Source: Albibacterium profundi (GTDB lineage: Bacteria; Bacteroidota; Bacteroidia; Sphingobacteriales; Sphingobacteriaceae). Taken from it: 64,000 nucleotides of DNA. Shown in pieces: positions 29,942-40,172 of the stretch (position 1 is the first letter of the stretch; each line of letters starts with the position of its first letter). Location of the stretch: the NCBI RefSeq assembly GCF_042159835.1, contig NZ_JBBVGT010000002.1, positions 1,860,001 to 1,924,000 on the forward strand. Direction: 5' to 3'. A program made the translations under genes and the position numbers. Below the pieces are notes generated by a model, which worked only from the letters and a program-made list of their open reading frames with translations, was not told the origin of the DNA and ran no database searches.

Positions 29942-30352
29942 ATGGCAAATACTTACAAGAAGAATGAACCATTGACCGAAAAGATGCAACAGGAGATACA
30001 AGACTCTGTTGAAGAAAAGGCAAATGCATCAGAAGATTTTGTGCGGAAGGCCTTGTCTGTGGGTGGTTTGTCTTCATTGAGTATAGTTAATAATCTTCCG
30101 TTTATTTTGTTCATAGCCTTTTTGGGCGTGATATATATAGCGAACAGGCACTATGCAGAAAATACCGTTCGTAAAATATCGAGTCTAAGCAAAGAGGTGA
30201 AGGTCATGAGCTGGGAGTTTAAAACGTTGAAAGCCGACCTAATGCTGCGGAGTACACAGTCCGAAGTGCTTAAGTTGGTTGATACCGTAGGGTTGAAGGA
30301 GCTAGTTGTTCCGCCTAGAAAAATTGTAATTAAAAAAGAAACCGATAAATAG
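29942..30352 (+). CDS. ftsL: FtsL-like cell division protein
   Basis: A 136-residue bitopic membrane protein. The cytosolic N-terminus has about 55 residues, one transmembrane helix lies at about 58-76 (PFILFIAFLGVIYIAN), and a periplasmic coiled coil follows (about 80-120). It fits FtsL, which forms the FtsQ-FtsL-FtsB scaffold and activates FtsW-FtsI. Position between rsmH and ftsI supports the call. The N-terminal tail is longer than in E. coli, as usual in Bacteroidota. Confidence 0.8.
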   Translation: MANTYKKNEPLTEKMQQEIQDSVEEKANASEDFVRKALSVGGLSSLSIVNNLPFILFIAFLGVIYIANRHYAENTVRKISSLSKEVKVMSWEFKTLKADLMLRSTQSEVLKLVDTVGLKELVVPPRKIVIKKETDK

Positions 30353-30372
30353 AGAAATATAACGTAGGTGAG

Positions 30373-32448
30373 ATGAATATCAGAACTGACATACTACTCA
30401 GAGCCTATATTTCCTTTGGAATTATGGTGTTGATAGCAATCGCCGTGTTGTACAAAATGTTTACTGTTCAATTGGTTCATGGTGAAAAATGGGCCGCTAT
30501 GGCAGACAGTTTGTCTACACGATACGTTGATGTGGAAGCTGCGCGTGGAAACATCTATTCGGTGGATGGAAGTCTTCTAGCCACCTCCGTTCCAGAGTAT
30601 GATATTCGAATGGATTTATATGCTCCGGGTATTGAACTAGATGATGTTTTCTATTCAAAAGTAGATTCTTTGGCTCGTGCGCTTTCTGATTTCTTTAAAG
30701 ACAAATCGCCCGCTCAATATTCACGCTCATTACGTAGGGCGAGAAGTGATAAGAACCGTTACTTCTTAATCAAAAGGGATGTAAGCTATCAGTCGATGAA
30801 GAAGATGCGGACATTCCCCATCTTCAATTTGGGTTACATGGCAGGTGGAATGATTGCCGAGCAAAAAAATAAGAGGGTATTGCCTTTTGATAATTTAGCT
30901 AAGCGGACGATTGGATACAAGAATGAGAATGTGCAGCCGGTTGGCTTAGAAGGGGCGTACGCTAATTATATCGATGGGAAAGGCGGAAAGCGCTTAGTGC
31001 AACGTATAGCAGGGGGCGTTTGGATGCCGGTAAACCCAGATATGGATGTCGCGCCTGTCGACGGGGCAGATATTATCTCAACCATTGATATCCGCATGCA
31101 GGATATCGCACAAAGTGCGCTTGAGCGCCAGCTGATTGAGAGCAACGCGGATAACGGTTGTGTTATTGTCATGGAAGTAAAAACCGGCGAAGTTCGGGCA
31201 ATTGCCAATTATACTCGGGTAAAAGAAGGTGTGTACGAAGAGAAGTTTAACTATGCTATTGCGCAGAGTGCTGAGCCGGGGTCAACTTTTAAGTTGGCCT
31301 CTTACTTGGTTGCGTTGGAAGACGGAAAGATTGATACAGGAGATATTGTCGATACAGGAAACGGTGTTTTTAGAGTGTATAGCAAGGCGCATCGTGATTC
31401 GAAGCACGGCGGCTATGGGGAAATTAGTGTGAAGCGAGCTTTCGAAGTATCCTCGAATACAGCTGTAACCAAGCTAATCCATACTTATTATAACGATAGT
31501 CCGGCTGCATTTACGCGCGGGCTACATGAATTGCATTTGAACGAGAAATTGGGCTTGCAGTTCCCTGGTGAAGGCAAGCCTTTAATTAAAACGCCAGATT
31601 CAAAAACTTGGAGCGGACTATCACTGACTCAAATGTCTTATGGTTACGAACTACTGATGACACCTCTGCAAATGCTGACTTTTTATAATGCAGTTGCAAA
31701 CGATGGACTGATGCTTAGTCCACTTTTTGTTAAGGAAATCCGTCGTTTAGGCAATACAATCGAACGTTACCATGCACGCGTAATAGATGAGTCGATTGCA
31801 TCAGAGAAAACAATAAATGCTTTACAAGATATGCTCTTAGGTGCTGTAGAGCACGGGACGGGTAAGGGCTTGAAAAATTCGCTATTTAAAATAGCCGGGA
31901 AAACCGGTACAGCGCAAATGGCTGATGGCTCTGCAGGATATAGGGGAAGAAGGAGGTATCAAGCCTCGTTTGCTGGTTATTTTCCAGCGAATGACCCTAA
32001 GTACTCGATGATTGTTGTCGTTCAGAACCCTCGGAACGGATATTATGCAGCTAGCGTAGCTGGGCCTGTATTCAGTGAGGTTGCGCAACGGATTTACGCA
32101 AGCGACATGGATATGTATCAAGGTGTGGCTGGCTCGCAACTGATGCAGGCGTCGGTATCTCCTGAAACCAAGGCTGGTTCATTGGAGGCGGCAAAAACGC
32201 TATATCAGGAATTTGATATTAGTAAACCGGCTTCCAAAGATTCTACGCTTGTCGCCTATAATGATACCGAGGCTGTGAGGGGGAAAGTTCCAAACTTGAT
32301 TGGTATGGGGCTGAAAGATGCTTTATATGTTTTGGGGAATGCCGGGTTTAAGGTATCAGTAAATGGTAAAGGTAAGGTTGTAAATCAATCTTTAGCAGCC
32401 GGGCAGCAATTGACAGATAATTTGTCGATTTCAATTGATTTAAAATGA
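30373..32448 (+). CDS. ftsI: Septal peptidoglycan transpeptidase FtsI (PBP3) with C-terminal PASTA domain
   Basis: A 691-residue class B penicillin-binding protein. One N-terminal membrane helix (about 12-32) is followed by a pedestal domain and a transpeptidase domain with S304-TFK, S360-SN and K510-TGT active-site motifs. A single PASTA domain occupies about 633-691 (KVPNLIGMGLKDALYVLGN). It cross-links septal peptidoglycan together with FtsW. The PASTA module is absent from proteobacterial FtsI but common in Bacteroidota. The last 4 bases overlap murE. Confidence 0.95.
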   Translation: MNIRTDILLRAYISFGIMVLIAIAVLYKMFTVQLVHGEKWAAMADSLSTRYVDVEAARGNIYSVDGSLLATSVPEYDIRMDLYAPGIELDDVFYSKVDSLARALSDFFKDKSPAQYSRSLRRARSDKNRYFLIKRDVSYQSMKKMRTFPIFNLGYMAGGMIAEQKNKRVLPFDNLAKRTIGYKNENVQPVGLEGAYANYIDGKGGKRLVQRIAGGVWMPVNPDMDVAPVDGADIISTIDIRMQDIAQSALERQLIESNADNGCVIVMEVKTGEVRAIANYTRVKEGVYEEKFNYAIAQSAEPGSTFKLASYLVALEDGKIDTGDIVDTGNGVFRVYSKAHRDSKHGGYGEISVKRAFEVSSNTAVTKLIHTYYNDSPAAFTRGLHELHLNEKLGLQFPGEGKPLIKTPDSKTWSGLSLTQMSYGYELLMTPLQMLTFYNAVANDGLMLSPLFVKEIRRLGNTIERYHARVIDESIASEKTINALQDMLLGAVEHGTGKGLKNSLFKIAGKTGTAQMADGSAGYRGRRRYQASFAGYFPANDPKYSMIVVVQNPRNGYYAASVAGPVFSEVAQRIYASDMDMYQGVAGSQLMQASVSPETKAGSLEAAKTLYQEFDISKPASKDSTLVAYNDTEAVRGKVPNLIGMGLKDALYVLGNAGFKVSVNGKGKVVNQSLAAGQQLTDNLSISIDLK

Positions 32449-33902
32449 AACAGTTAACTGACATATTGACCGACATAGACGTCCTTCACTTAGAGGGATC
32501 GTTGGACTTCGCGGTGCGTGATGTTCATTTTGATTCGCGAGATGTCGGGGAAGGTGACTTGTTTGTTGCTGTGAAGGGCGTAGCTACTGACGGGCATCTT
32601 TATATAGATCAGGCAATCGACAATGGGGCGGCAGTGGTCATTTGTGAAAAACTACCAGAAGTACTAAAAAGGGGAATTATTTATGTGGTTGTTGCTAATT
32701 CTGCAGAGAGCCTCGGTATCATTTCTCATAACTATTATGATCGGCCCTCCCAAAAAATTAAGTTGGTAGGAGTTACAGGAACAAATGGCAAGACAACTGT
32801 CGCCACACTACTATATCAACTGTTTGAGGGACTTGGATATCGTACAGGCTTACTGTCTACTGTTCATAATCGCATCAGTTCAGAGATTCTAAGTGCGAGT
32901 CACACGACTCCCGATCCCATCAATCTGAATAAATTATTAGACAAGATGGTGAACGAGGGTTGCGATTATTGCTTTATGGAGGTCAGCTCACATGCTATCG
33001 ACCAAAACAGAATAGCTGGTATTTCATTTTCTGGCGGGGTCTTTACGAATATAACACATGACCACCTAGATTATCATGGTACGTTTGATCGATATATTAA
33101 AGCAAAAAAGACGTTTTTCGACCTCCTCCCGAAATCGGCGTTTGCGTTAACAAATGTAGACGATAAGAACGGGATGGTTATGTTGCAGAATACACGTGCT
33201 TATAGAAAAACCTATGGGCTTAAAAACCTAGCTGACTATAACGCGAAGTTGATTGAAAGTCATTTTAGCGGTATGCTTTTGAACGTTGAAGGTGATGAAG
33301 TATGGGTGAAACTAGTAGGGAAGTTCAATGCTTACAATGTTATTTCAGTTTACGCTACAGCTATGCTATTGGAGCAGGACCATAAGCGTGTGCTCACGGT
33401 CTTAAGCCGTTTATCCGGAGCGGCAGGACGTTTCGACACTCAGATATCTAGCGACGGAAGGATTGCCATTGTGGATTATGCGCATACGCCCGATGCATTA
33501 GAGAATGTACTCACCACCATTCAGCAATTGCGAAAAGGTTCGGAGCAGATTATTACCGTTGTTGGGTGTGGCGGTGATCGCGATAAAACAAAGCGGCCGG
33601 TGATGGCCAAGGTGGCGGTCGACTTGAGTGATAAAGTTATTCTGACGTCGGATAATCCTCGTACAGAGGATCCCGCGATGATTCTTCGGGATATGGAAAT
33701 TGGAGTTTCGGATGCAGGAAGGCGAAAAACCTTTACTATCTCCGATCGCAGAGAAGCGATTCGAGCTGCATGTCATTTAGCTCAAGCTAATGATGTGATA
33801 CTGGTAGCTGGTAAAGGACATGAAACCTATCAGGAAGTTCATGGAATAAGACATCATTTTGATGATAAGGAAATTTTAATAGAGACATTTAACGAACAAT
33901 AG
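32445..33902 (+). CDS. murE: UDP-MurNAc-tripeptide synthetase MurE
   Basis: A 485-residue Mur ligase with the ATP loop GVTGTNGKTT at residues 109-118, and the substrate-selecting motif DNPRTEDP near residue 405. DNPR is typical of enzymes that add meso-diaminopimelate, so the wall is predicted to be of the DAP type (family knowledge). It adds the third residue of the stem peptide in the cytosol. It overlaps ftsI by 4 bases and is 3 bases from mraY. Confidence 0.95.
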   Translation: MKQLTDILTDIDVLHLEGSLDFAVRDVHFDSRDVGEGDLFVAVKGVATDGHLYIDQAIDNGAAVVICEKLPEVLKRGIIYVVVANSAESLGIISHNYYDRPSQKIKLVGVTGTNGKTTVATLLYQLFEGLGYRTGLLSTVHNRISSEILSASHTTPDPINLNKLLDKMVNEGCDYCFMEVSSHAIDQNRIAGISFSGGVFTNITHDHLDYHGTFDRYIKAKKTFFDLLPKSAFALTNVDDKNGMVMLQNTRAYRKTYGLKNLADYNAKLIESHFSGMLLNVEGDEVWVKLVGKFNAYNVISVYATAMLLEQDHKRVLTVLSRLSGAAGRFDTQISSDGRIAIVDYAHTPDALENVLTTIQQLRKGSEQIITVVGCGGDRDKTKRPVMAKVAVDLSDKVILTSDNPRTEDPAMILRDMEIGVSDAGRRKTFTISDRREAIRAACHLAQANDVILVAGKGHETYQEVHGIRHHFDDKEILIETFNEQ

Positions 33903-33905
33903 TTT

Positions 33906-35159
33906 ATGTTATATTATTTGGTTCAATATCTTGAACAATACGTTCATATACCCGCAGGAGGATTGTTTAATTACATTTCCTTTCGTACGGCTATGGCTGT
34001 AATTGTCTCTTTAGTGATAACCACCGTATACGGTGGTCGGTTGATCCGTCTTTTACACAATAAACAAGTGGGTGAGACGGTTCGTAATCTGGGTCTGGCA
34101 GGCGAGAGCGCTAAGCAGGGAACACCAACGATGGGTGGCTTGATTATTCTTGGGGGTATTCTAGTACCTACCATTCTCTTTGCAAAATTAGAAAATGTCT
34201 ATGTTATTCTAATGATCGTTACAACCATCTGGATGGGCGCAATTGGATTCTTAGATGACTACATCAAGGTTTTTAGGAAGAACAAAGAAGGATTAGCTGG
34301 AAGATTTAAAATTATAGGACAGGTAGGTCTTGGGATTATCATCGCATGCACGATGCACTTCCATCCAGATATTTTGGTGCGTCAGAAAGTGCCGGTGAAC
34401 AAAGTGACCGAGCTGAACGAAGGTGACCTAACAAAACAGGTATCAAACAGCGGTCGCACCTATTATACGCAAGACGTGAAGTCGACCGTCACCAACGTTC
34501 CTTTCTATAAAGAAAATGAATTTGACTACGGGAATGTACTGACCATTCTGGGTGTGCCTGCCGGAAAGTTTGTTTTTCCTTTGTTTTTAGTGGTCGTCGT
34601 ATTTATAGTCACCGCCGTTTCGAATGGAGCTAATATCACCGACGGTGTCGATGGTTTGGCTGCTGGCACGTCGGCAATTATCGGAATTACACTCGCGATA
34701 CTTGCCTATGTGTCTGGAAATACGATTTTCGCCGATTATTTAAATATTATGTATATCCCCAACTCGGGTGAACTAGTGGTCTTTGCCGGTGCTTTTGTCG
34801 GTGCTTGTGTAGGCTTTCTGTGGTATAATTCTTATCCGGCGCAAGTATTCATGGGGGACACAGGTAGTTTAGCCATAGGCGGGATCATCGCTGCATTTGC
34901 CATCATGATTAGAAAGGAGCTTTTGATTCCTGTTTTATGCGGTGTCTTTTTAATTGAGCTGGTGTCTGTGATTATGCAGGTATCTTATTTTAAGTATACG
35001 AAGAAAAAATATGGTGAAGGGATACGCATCTTTTTGATGTCTCCTCTTCATCACCATTTCCAGAAAAAGGGCTATCATGAATCAAAGATTGTGACCCGGT
35101 TCTGGATTGCAGGCATTCTTTTGGCAATCATAACTATTGTGACGTTAAAGGTACGTTAA
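33906..35159 (+). CDS. mraY: Phospho-MurNAc-pentapeptide transferase MraY
   Basis: A 417-residue polytopic membrane enzyme with about ten helices. Motifs include GTPTMGGL near residue 71, the Asp-rich FLDDYIK near 114, NGANITDGVDGLA near 239 and MSPLHHHFQKKGYHE near 377. An insertion of about 60 residues at roughly 155-215 is typical of Bacteroidota MraY. It attaches the Park nucleotide to undecaprenyl phosphate to make lipid I. Its last base is the first base of murD. Confidence 0.95.
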   Translation: MLYYLVQYLEQYVHIPAGGLFNYISFRTAMAVIVSLVITTVYGGRLIRLLHNKQVGETVRNLGLAGESAKQGTPTMGGLIILGGILVPTILFAKLENVYVILMIVTTIWMGAIGFLDDYIKVFRKNKEGLAGRFKIIGQVGLGIIIACTMHFHPDILVRQKVPVNKVTELNEGDLTKQVSNSGRTYYTQDVKSTVTNVPFYKENEFDYGNVLTILGVPAGKFVFPLFLVVVVFIVTAVSNGANITDGVDGLAAGTSAIIGITLAILAYVSGNTIFADYLNIMYIPNSGELVVFAGAFVGACVGFLWYNSYPAQVFMGDTGSLAIGGIIAAFAIMIRKELLIPVLCGVFLIELVSVIMQVSYFKYTKKKYGEGIRIFLMSPLHHHFQKKGYHESKIVTRFWIAGILLAIITIVTLKVR

Positions 35160-36526
35160 TGGAAGAATTGAGGAATAATATCGATAAACAAAAACTGGTC
35201 GTTTTGGGAGCGGGTGAGAGCGGTGTGGGAGCAGCTATCTTAGCTCAACGGAAGGGTTATGACGTTTTTGTTTCTGATTATGGAGCTATTCCTCTTGCCT
35301 TTAAAGCGCGCTTAAATGAATATAAGATTCCTTACGAAGAGGACGGACATAATGAGCTGGTGATACTAGGATCGCAAATCGTCATAAAGAGTCCGGGTAT
35401 CCCGCAGACGGCGCCAATTGTTAAAAAAGTTAAAGAAGCTGAGATTGATATCTTATCAGAGATTGAGTTTGCTTCACAATATACCGACGCTCAGTTGATT
35501 TGTATTACTGGGTCGAATGGTAAGTCCACTACGGCTACGTTGACTTGGTTTATTTTACGACAGGCCGGTTTGAATGTTGGCTTAGCAGGAAATATAGGAA
35601 AGAGTTTTGCCGAGCAAGTGGCACATGAAAAGCATGATTATTATGTGCTTGAAATTAGCAGCTTTATGCTCGACGATATAAAGCAGATGAAAATCGACAT
35701 TGCCGTTTTATTGAATATAACTCCAGACCACTTGGATCGCTACGACTATAAAATGGAGAATTATGCGAAGTCGAAATTCAAGATTATTCAGAACCAAGAT
35801 CAAGGTGGTGTATTCATCTTTAATCAGGATGATGAAGAAATTATGAAAAGGTTGGATAGTTATACTACACCTGCACAGAAATATCCATTTACGCAGCAAG
35901 GCGAGCTAGTTGAAGGTGCTTATGTGGATATGGATCATAATATAGTTATAAAAGTTTTAAATCAAGATACATTTGATATGTCTATCAACGAATTAGCCCT
36001 CCAAGGCAAACACAATGTCTATAATAACATGGCTTCCGGAATTGTTGCCAAGGTTTTGGAATTACGGAATGAGTCTATACGTGAGAGTATGGGCGAATAC
36101 CAAAACATTGCGCATAGGTTAGAGCATGTTTCGCAGATTGGCGGTGTCAATTTTATCAATGATTCAAAAGCGACAAATGTCAACTCGGTTTGGTACGCCC
36201 TAGAAAGTATGCCCGGAGATGTCGTGCTTATTATGGGTGGGGTTGATAAAGGGAATGACTATCATATTTTGAAAGACTTAGTACGCACAAAGGTTAGAGC
36301 TATTGTTTGTATTGGTGAAGATAACCAACGGATTCATGAGGCTTTTAGCGATGACACTGAGATTATGGTGAATACGGCTAATATGCAGGATGCCGTATCG
36401 ATGGCCTATCATCTAGCGAAAAAAGGCGATACGGTACTCTTATCACCTGCTTGTGCGAGCTTTGATTTATTTAAGAACTATGAAGATCGGGGAGATCAGT
36501 TTAAAAGTGCTGTTCGTGACCTATAA
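35159..36526 (+). CDS. murD: UDP-MurNAc-L-alanine:D-glutamate ligase MurD
   Basis: A 455-residue Mur ligase with a Rossmann N-terminus (LGAGESGVGAA), the ATP loop TGSNGKSTT near residue 118 and the C-terminal LSPACASFDLFKNYEDRGDQF signature split over about 424-446. It adds D-glutamate to UDP-MurNAc-L-Ala. It shares one base with mraY (TAATG overlap), and ftsW follows after 11 bases. Confidence 0.95.
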   Translation: MEELRNNIDKQKLVVLGAGESGVGAAILAQRKGYDVFVSDYGAIPLAFKARLNEYKIPYEEDGHNELVILGSQIVIKSPGIPQTAPIVKKVKEAEIDILSEIEFASQYTDAQLICITGSNGKSTTATLTWFILRQAGLNVGLAGNIGKSFAEQVAHEKHDYYVLEISSFMLDDIKQMKIDIAVLLNITPDHLDRYDYKMENYAKSKFKIIQNQDQGGVFIFNQDDEEIMKRLDSYTTPAQKYPFTQQGELVEGAYVDMDHNIVIKVLNQDTFDMSINELALQGKHNVYNNMASGIVAKVLELRNESIRESMGEYQNIAHRLEHVSQIGGVNFINDSKATNVNSVWYALESMPGDVVLIMGGVDKGNDYHILKDLVRTKVRAIVCIGEDNQRIHEAFSDDTEIMVNTANMQDAVSMAYHLAKKGDTVLLSPACASFDLFKNYEDRGDQFKSAVRDL

Positions 36527-36537
36527 AAAATAAGTCC

Positions 36538-37704
36538 ATGGTAAATAAGGTTTTTAGCAAATTAAAAGGCGATCGGTGGATTTGGATTATTGTTATCATT
36601 CTATCCTTATGGTCGATGCTTGCTGTCTATAGCTCGGTAGGAACACTTGCGTACAAAAATGGCATGGCTTCGGAGGTTTATTTGATTAAGCACGTATCGA
36701 TGATTATAGGCGGCTTTGCTTTGATGTACTTCTCTCATTTACTGGATTATAGGTACTACGCAGGTATTTCAAAGATATTGATGATTGTCACCATACCCAT
36801 TTTGCTGTATACATTGATTTTTGGAGAATCCATTAATGATGCGAACCGCTGGGTTACCATTCCGGTGATCAATCAGACCTTCCAGACATCAGATCTAGCC
36901 AAATTAGCATTGATTACCTTTTTGGCTCGGATGTTAACACGTAAGCAGGGTAACATTAAAGATGTCAAAAAAAGCTTTATACCTGTAATGGGCTCGGTGT
37001 GTATCGTTTTTGTGCTGATAGCTTGGGCAAATCTTTCAACGGCTTTGATGCTCTTTGGTGTGAGTATCTTGTTGCTGATTATAGGTCGTATCAGTCTGAA
37101 GCAAATTGCCTTAGTCTGTTTTGGTGGCGGACTTCTTTTGTTACTTGTGATCTTTGTAGGACCACGTAAGGAAACCTATATATCGCGTGTTAACACTTAT
37201 ATAAAAGGAGGCGAGGCAGATACAGATAAATCCTATCAATCAGATCATGCGAAGATAGCCATTGCGACTGGCGGTTTCTTCGGAAAGGGACCGGGTAACA
37301 GTACCGAAAGAAATGTGTTACCGCATCCGTATTCCGATTTTATTTTTGCCATTATCGTGGAAGAATACGGCGCATTGGGTGGAGTAATTCTCGTTTCCCT
37401 GTACATCGTTTTTATGTATCGGTGTATACGAATCGTTACGCAAAGTCCAAAGGCTTTTGGTGCCTTATTGGCTGCGGGACTGGGGTTCAGTTTGACCATA
37501 CAAGCACTGGCGAATATGGCAGTAGCCGTAGGTTTAGGTCCCGTTACCGGTGTGCCTTTGCCGTTGGTAAGCATGGGTGGTACATCCATTCTCTTTACAA
37601 GCATTGCATTAGGAATTATTTTAAGCGTGAGTAGAAATATCGAAGAAGTGAGGTCAGAATCAACAAAAAAAGTAATTGTCGGTGAAATTCCGGCCATGGG
37701 ATAA
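36538..37704 (+). CDS. ftsW: Septal peptidoglycan glycosyltransferase FtsW
   Basis: A 388-residue SEDS-family membrane protein with about ten helices. Family features are the ANRWVTI segment near residue 101, a periplasmic loop with SDHAKIAIATGG near 238, and PLPLVSMGGTS near 340. It polymerises lipid II at the septum with FtsI. The order murD-ftsW-murG matches other dcw clusters. Confidence 0.93.
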   Translation: MVNKVFSKLKGDRWIWIIVIILSLWSMLAVYSSVGTLAYKNGMASEVYLIKHVSMIIGGFALMYFSHLLDYRYYAGISKILMIVTIPILLYTLIFGESINDANRWVTIPVINQTFQTSDLAKLALITFLARMLTRKQGNIKDVKKSFIPVMGSVCIVFVLIAWANLSTALMLFGVSILLLIIGRISLKQIALVCFGGGLLLLLVIFVGPRKETYISRVNTYIKGGEADTDKSYQSDHAKIAIATGGFFGKGPGNSTERNVLPHPYSDFIFAIIVEEYGALGGVILVSLYIVFMYRCIRIVTQSPKAFGALLAAGLGFSLTIQALANMAVAVGLGPVTGVPLPLVSMGGTSILFTSIALGIILSVSRNIEEVRSESTKKVIVGEIPAMG

Positions 37705-37708
37705 AAGT

Positions 37709-38824
37709 ATGAATGGCAAGCGAATTATAATCAGTGGAGGAGGTACCGGTGGACATATATTTCCAGCGGTTTCCATAGCGAATGCTTTGAAACGCATAGC
37801 GCCTGATACTGAAATTCTGTTTGTTGGTGCACTGGGTCGAATGGAGATGGAGCGAGTACCCGCAGCTGGATATCAAATTATCGGCCTCGATATTCAGGGT
37901 TTTAATCGATCGTCTTTATTGAAGAATTTAAAACTACCAGTGAAATTGCTAAAAAGTTTATGGCGAGCAAAGGAGATATTAAGAGATTTCAAGCCTCATA
38001 TGGCTGTCGGTGTCGGTGGGTATGCTTCTGGTCCCTTATTACACGCGGCCGGGACGATGAAGGTTCCTTATATTATTCAGGAACAGAATTCGTACGCTGG
38101 GGTAACGAACAAGCGACTAGCAAAGAAAGCTGAAAAGATATTCGTTGCTTTTGAGAATATGGACCGGTTCTTTCCGAATGAGAAAATTGTATTGGCAGGA
38201 AATCCAATTCGCAAAGAGTCGGTTGCCATCGAAGGTAAGCGATACGAAGCATTAGATTATTTTGACTTATCAGCAGATCGAAAAACAGTTTTAGTCGTTG
38301 GTGGAAGTCTCGGCTCCGACACGATGAATAAAAGTGTTTTTGGTGCGATCGACAGGATAGTCGAACAAAACTTACAAGTGATTTGGCAATGTGGGAAATA
38401 CTACTTCGAATCGTATCGTGAAAAAGTTGAAGAGCGCTACCGTTCATATATAAAAATCTATCCGTTTATGGAGCGGATGGATTACGCGTATGCCGCAGCT
38501 GATGTGATTGTTTCGAGAGCTGGTGCGGGGACGATTTCGGAATTATGTGTGGTAGGCAAACCTGTTGTCTTGGTGCCCTCGCCCAATGTGGCTGAAGATC
38601 ACCAGACTGTGAATGCGAAATCGCTTGTAAACCGGGGTGCCGCACTTATGGTGTCAGATAGTCGAGCCGAAGAAGAGTTATTTGACCAGGTGATCGATTT
38701 GATTTCAGATAGGGAGTTGTGCGAGCGTTTGGTAACTGAAATCAAGAAAATGGCAATTGTAGATGCAGATGTAGTTATAGCAAAAGAGGTTTTAAAGTTA
38801 GCAGACAAGAATGGATATCGATAA
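37709..38824 (+). CDS. murG: Undecaprenyl-PP-MurNAc-pentapeptide GlcNAc transferase MurG
   Basis: A 371-residue GT-B glycosyltransferase with the membrane-proximal loop ISGGGTGGHIFPA near residue 8, GVGGYASGP near 103, and the donor-binding segments SRAGAGTISEL near 268 and PSPNVAEDHQ near 290. The start before MNGKRIIISGG was chosen because the longer form would overlap ftsW and adds non-family residues. It makes lipid II from lipid I. It overlaps murC by 14 bases. Confidence 0.95.
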   Translation: MNGKRIIISGGGTGGHIFPAVSIANALKRIAPDTEILFVGALGRMEMERVPAAGYQIIGLDIQGFNRSSLLKNLKLPVKLLKSLWRAKEILRDFKPHMAVGVGGYASGPLLHAAGTMKVPYIIQEQNSYAGVTNKRLAKKAEKIFVAFENMDRFFPNEKIVLAGNPIRKESVAIEGKRYEALDYFDLSADRKTVLVVGGSLGSDTMNKSVFGAIDRIVEQNLQVIWQCGKYYFESYREKVEERYRSYIKIYPFMERMDYAYAAADVIVSRAGAGTISELCVVGKPVVLVPSPNVAEDHQTVNAKSLVNRGAALMVSDSRAEEELFDQVIDLISDRELCERLVTEIKKMAIVDADVVIAKEVLKLADKNGYR

Positions 38825-40172
38825 TATAAAATATGTTTACCTAATCGGTATAGGGGGGATTGGGATGAGCGGGCTTGCTCGCTATTTTAATCATCTTGGT
38901 TATGCTGTATTCGGCTATGACAAAACTGAGACGGTCTTGACTCGCCAACTTCAAGACGAAGGAATCTCTATTGTCTATGACGATACAGAGTCTGTTATAC
39001 CCGAACAGTTTTTACACCATTTGTCTGAGACATTGGTGATTTATACCCCAGCGATACCAAAGGCTTCGAAGATTGTTGCCAAACTTCGGGAGGCGGGGCA
39101 TACCCTTTACAAACGTTCGGAGGTTCTTGGTTTGCTAAGCGCAAAGAAATTTACGATTGCTGTTGCGGGGACGCATGGTAAGACAACTACGTCAACCATG
39201 GTGGCTCACATTCTAACCGATAGCGGTTTTTCTTGTTCTGCGTTTTTAGGTGGGATAGCAACAAATTATAACACCAATGCGCTGTTTTCGGATAGTGACG
39301 TTATGGTCGTGGAAGCAGATGAGTTTGATCGCTCATTTCTGACCTTGCATCCGGATATTGCGATAGTAACCTCTATGGATGCCGATCATTTAGACATCTA
39401 TGGAAGTCATGATCAGCTAAAAGAGTCGTTTCGATTGTTTATTGGACAGGTGAGAGAAACTGGTGTCAGGATTGTGCACGAAGGTGTGGACTTGCCGGTT
39501 GACTGGATGTATGGACTGAATTCGAGCTCACATGTTCATGCATCAAATATCAGAATTATAGGTTCGGATTTCTACTTTGATTATTACCAAGGTGGAGAAA
39601 AGATTGACAATATTTTGTTGGGAATCGCTGGCAGACATAATGTTGAAAATGCTGTGGCTGCTATAGCAGCGGCGAAAGCTTATGGAGTGCCTAATGATCT
39701 GATCAGAAAATCGCTGGCAAATTTTAAAGGAATTAAAAGACGCTTTCAGTACATCGTTAAGAATGAACAGCATGTTTATATTGATGATTATGCACACCAT
39801 CCAAAGGAGCTAGAGGCTTGTTTTGATGCCGTGGATAGCATTTATTCTGATAGAAAGATGACGGTCATTTTCCAGCCGCATTTATTTTCTAGGACAAGAG
39901 ATTTTATTGACGATTTTTCGTCTGTGTTAAGCAGTAACAAGATCGATCGTTTAATTCTTTTACCAATCTACCCAGCGAGGGAAGAGCCTATTGTAGGTGT
40001 AGATTCTGAATGGTTGCTTAACAAAGTGCAATTGTCTGAGAAATTCTTGATGGAGCCTCAAGAAGTTTTAAAGTACATTGAACAGGAGCGGCCGGAGTTG
40101 ATTGTCACAGTAGGTGCAGGTGACATTGATCGTTTGGTTAAACCGATTGAAGAGATATTGTTACATGTTTAA
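38811..40172 (+). CDS. murC: UDP-N-acetylmuramate:L-alanine ligase MurC
   Basis: A 453-residue Mur ligase with N-terminal IGIGGIGMSGLA, the ATP loop VAGTHGKTTTS near residue 118, VEADEFDRSF near 167 and YAHHPKE near 328. It adds L-alanine to UDP-MurNAc, the first step of stem peptide synthesis. It overlaps murG by 14 and ftsQ by 8 bases, so translation of the three is probably coupled. Confidence 0.95.
   Translation: MDIDNIKYVYLIGIGGIGMSGLARYFNHLGYAVFGYDKTETVLTRQLQDEGISIVYDDTESVIPEQFLHHLSETLVIYTPAIPKASKIVAKLREAGHTLYKRSEVLGLLSAKKFTIAVAGTHGKTTTSTMVAHILTDSGFSCSAFLGGIATNYNTNALFSDSDVMVVEADEFDRSFLTLHPDIAIVTSMDADHLDIYGSHDQLKESFRLFIGQVRETGVRIVHEGVDLPVDWMYGLNSSSHVHASNIRIIGSDFYFDYYQGGEKIDNILLGIAGRHNVENAVAAIAAAKAYGVPNDLIRKSLANFKGIKRRFQYIVKNEQHVYIDDYAHHPKELEACFDAVDSIYSDRKMTVIFQPHLFSRTRDFIDDFSSVLSSNKIDRLILLPIYPAREEPIVGVDSEWLLNKVQLSEKFLMEPQEVLKYIEQERPELIVTVGAGDIDRLVKPIEEILLHV

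Noticed and set aside
40114..40164. Upstream start for ftsQ inside murC
   Set aside because: The extra 17 residues are murC sequence in another frame; the chosen start gives a normal bitopic FtsQ.
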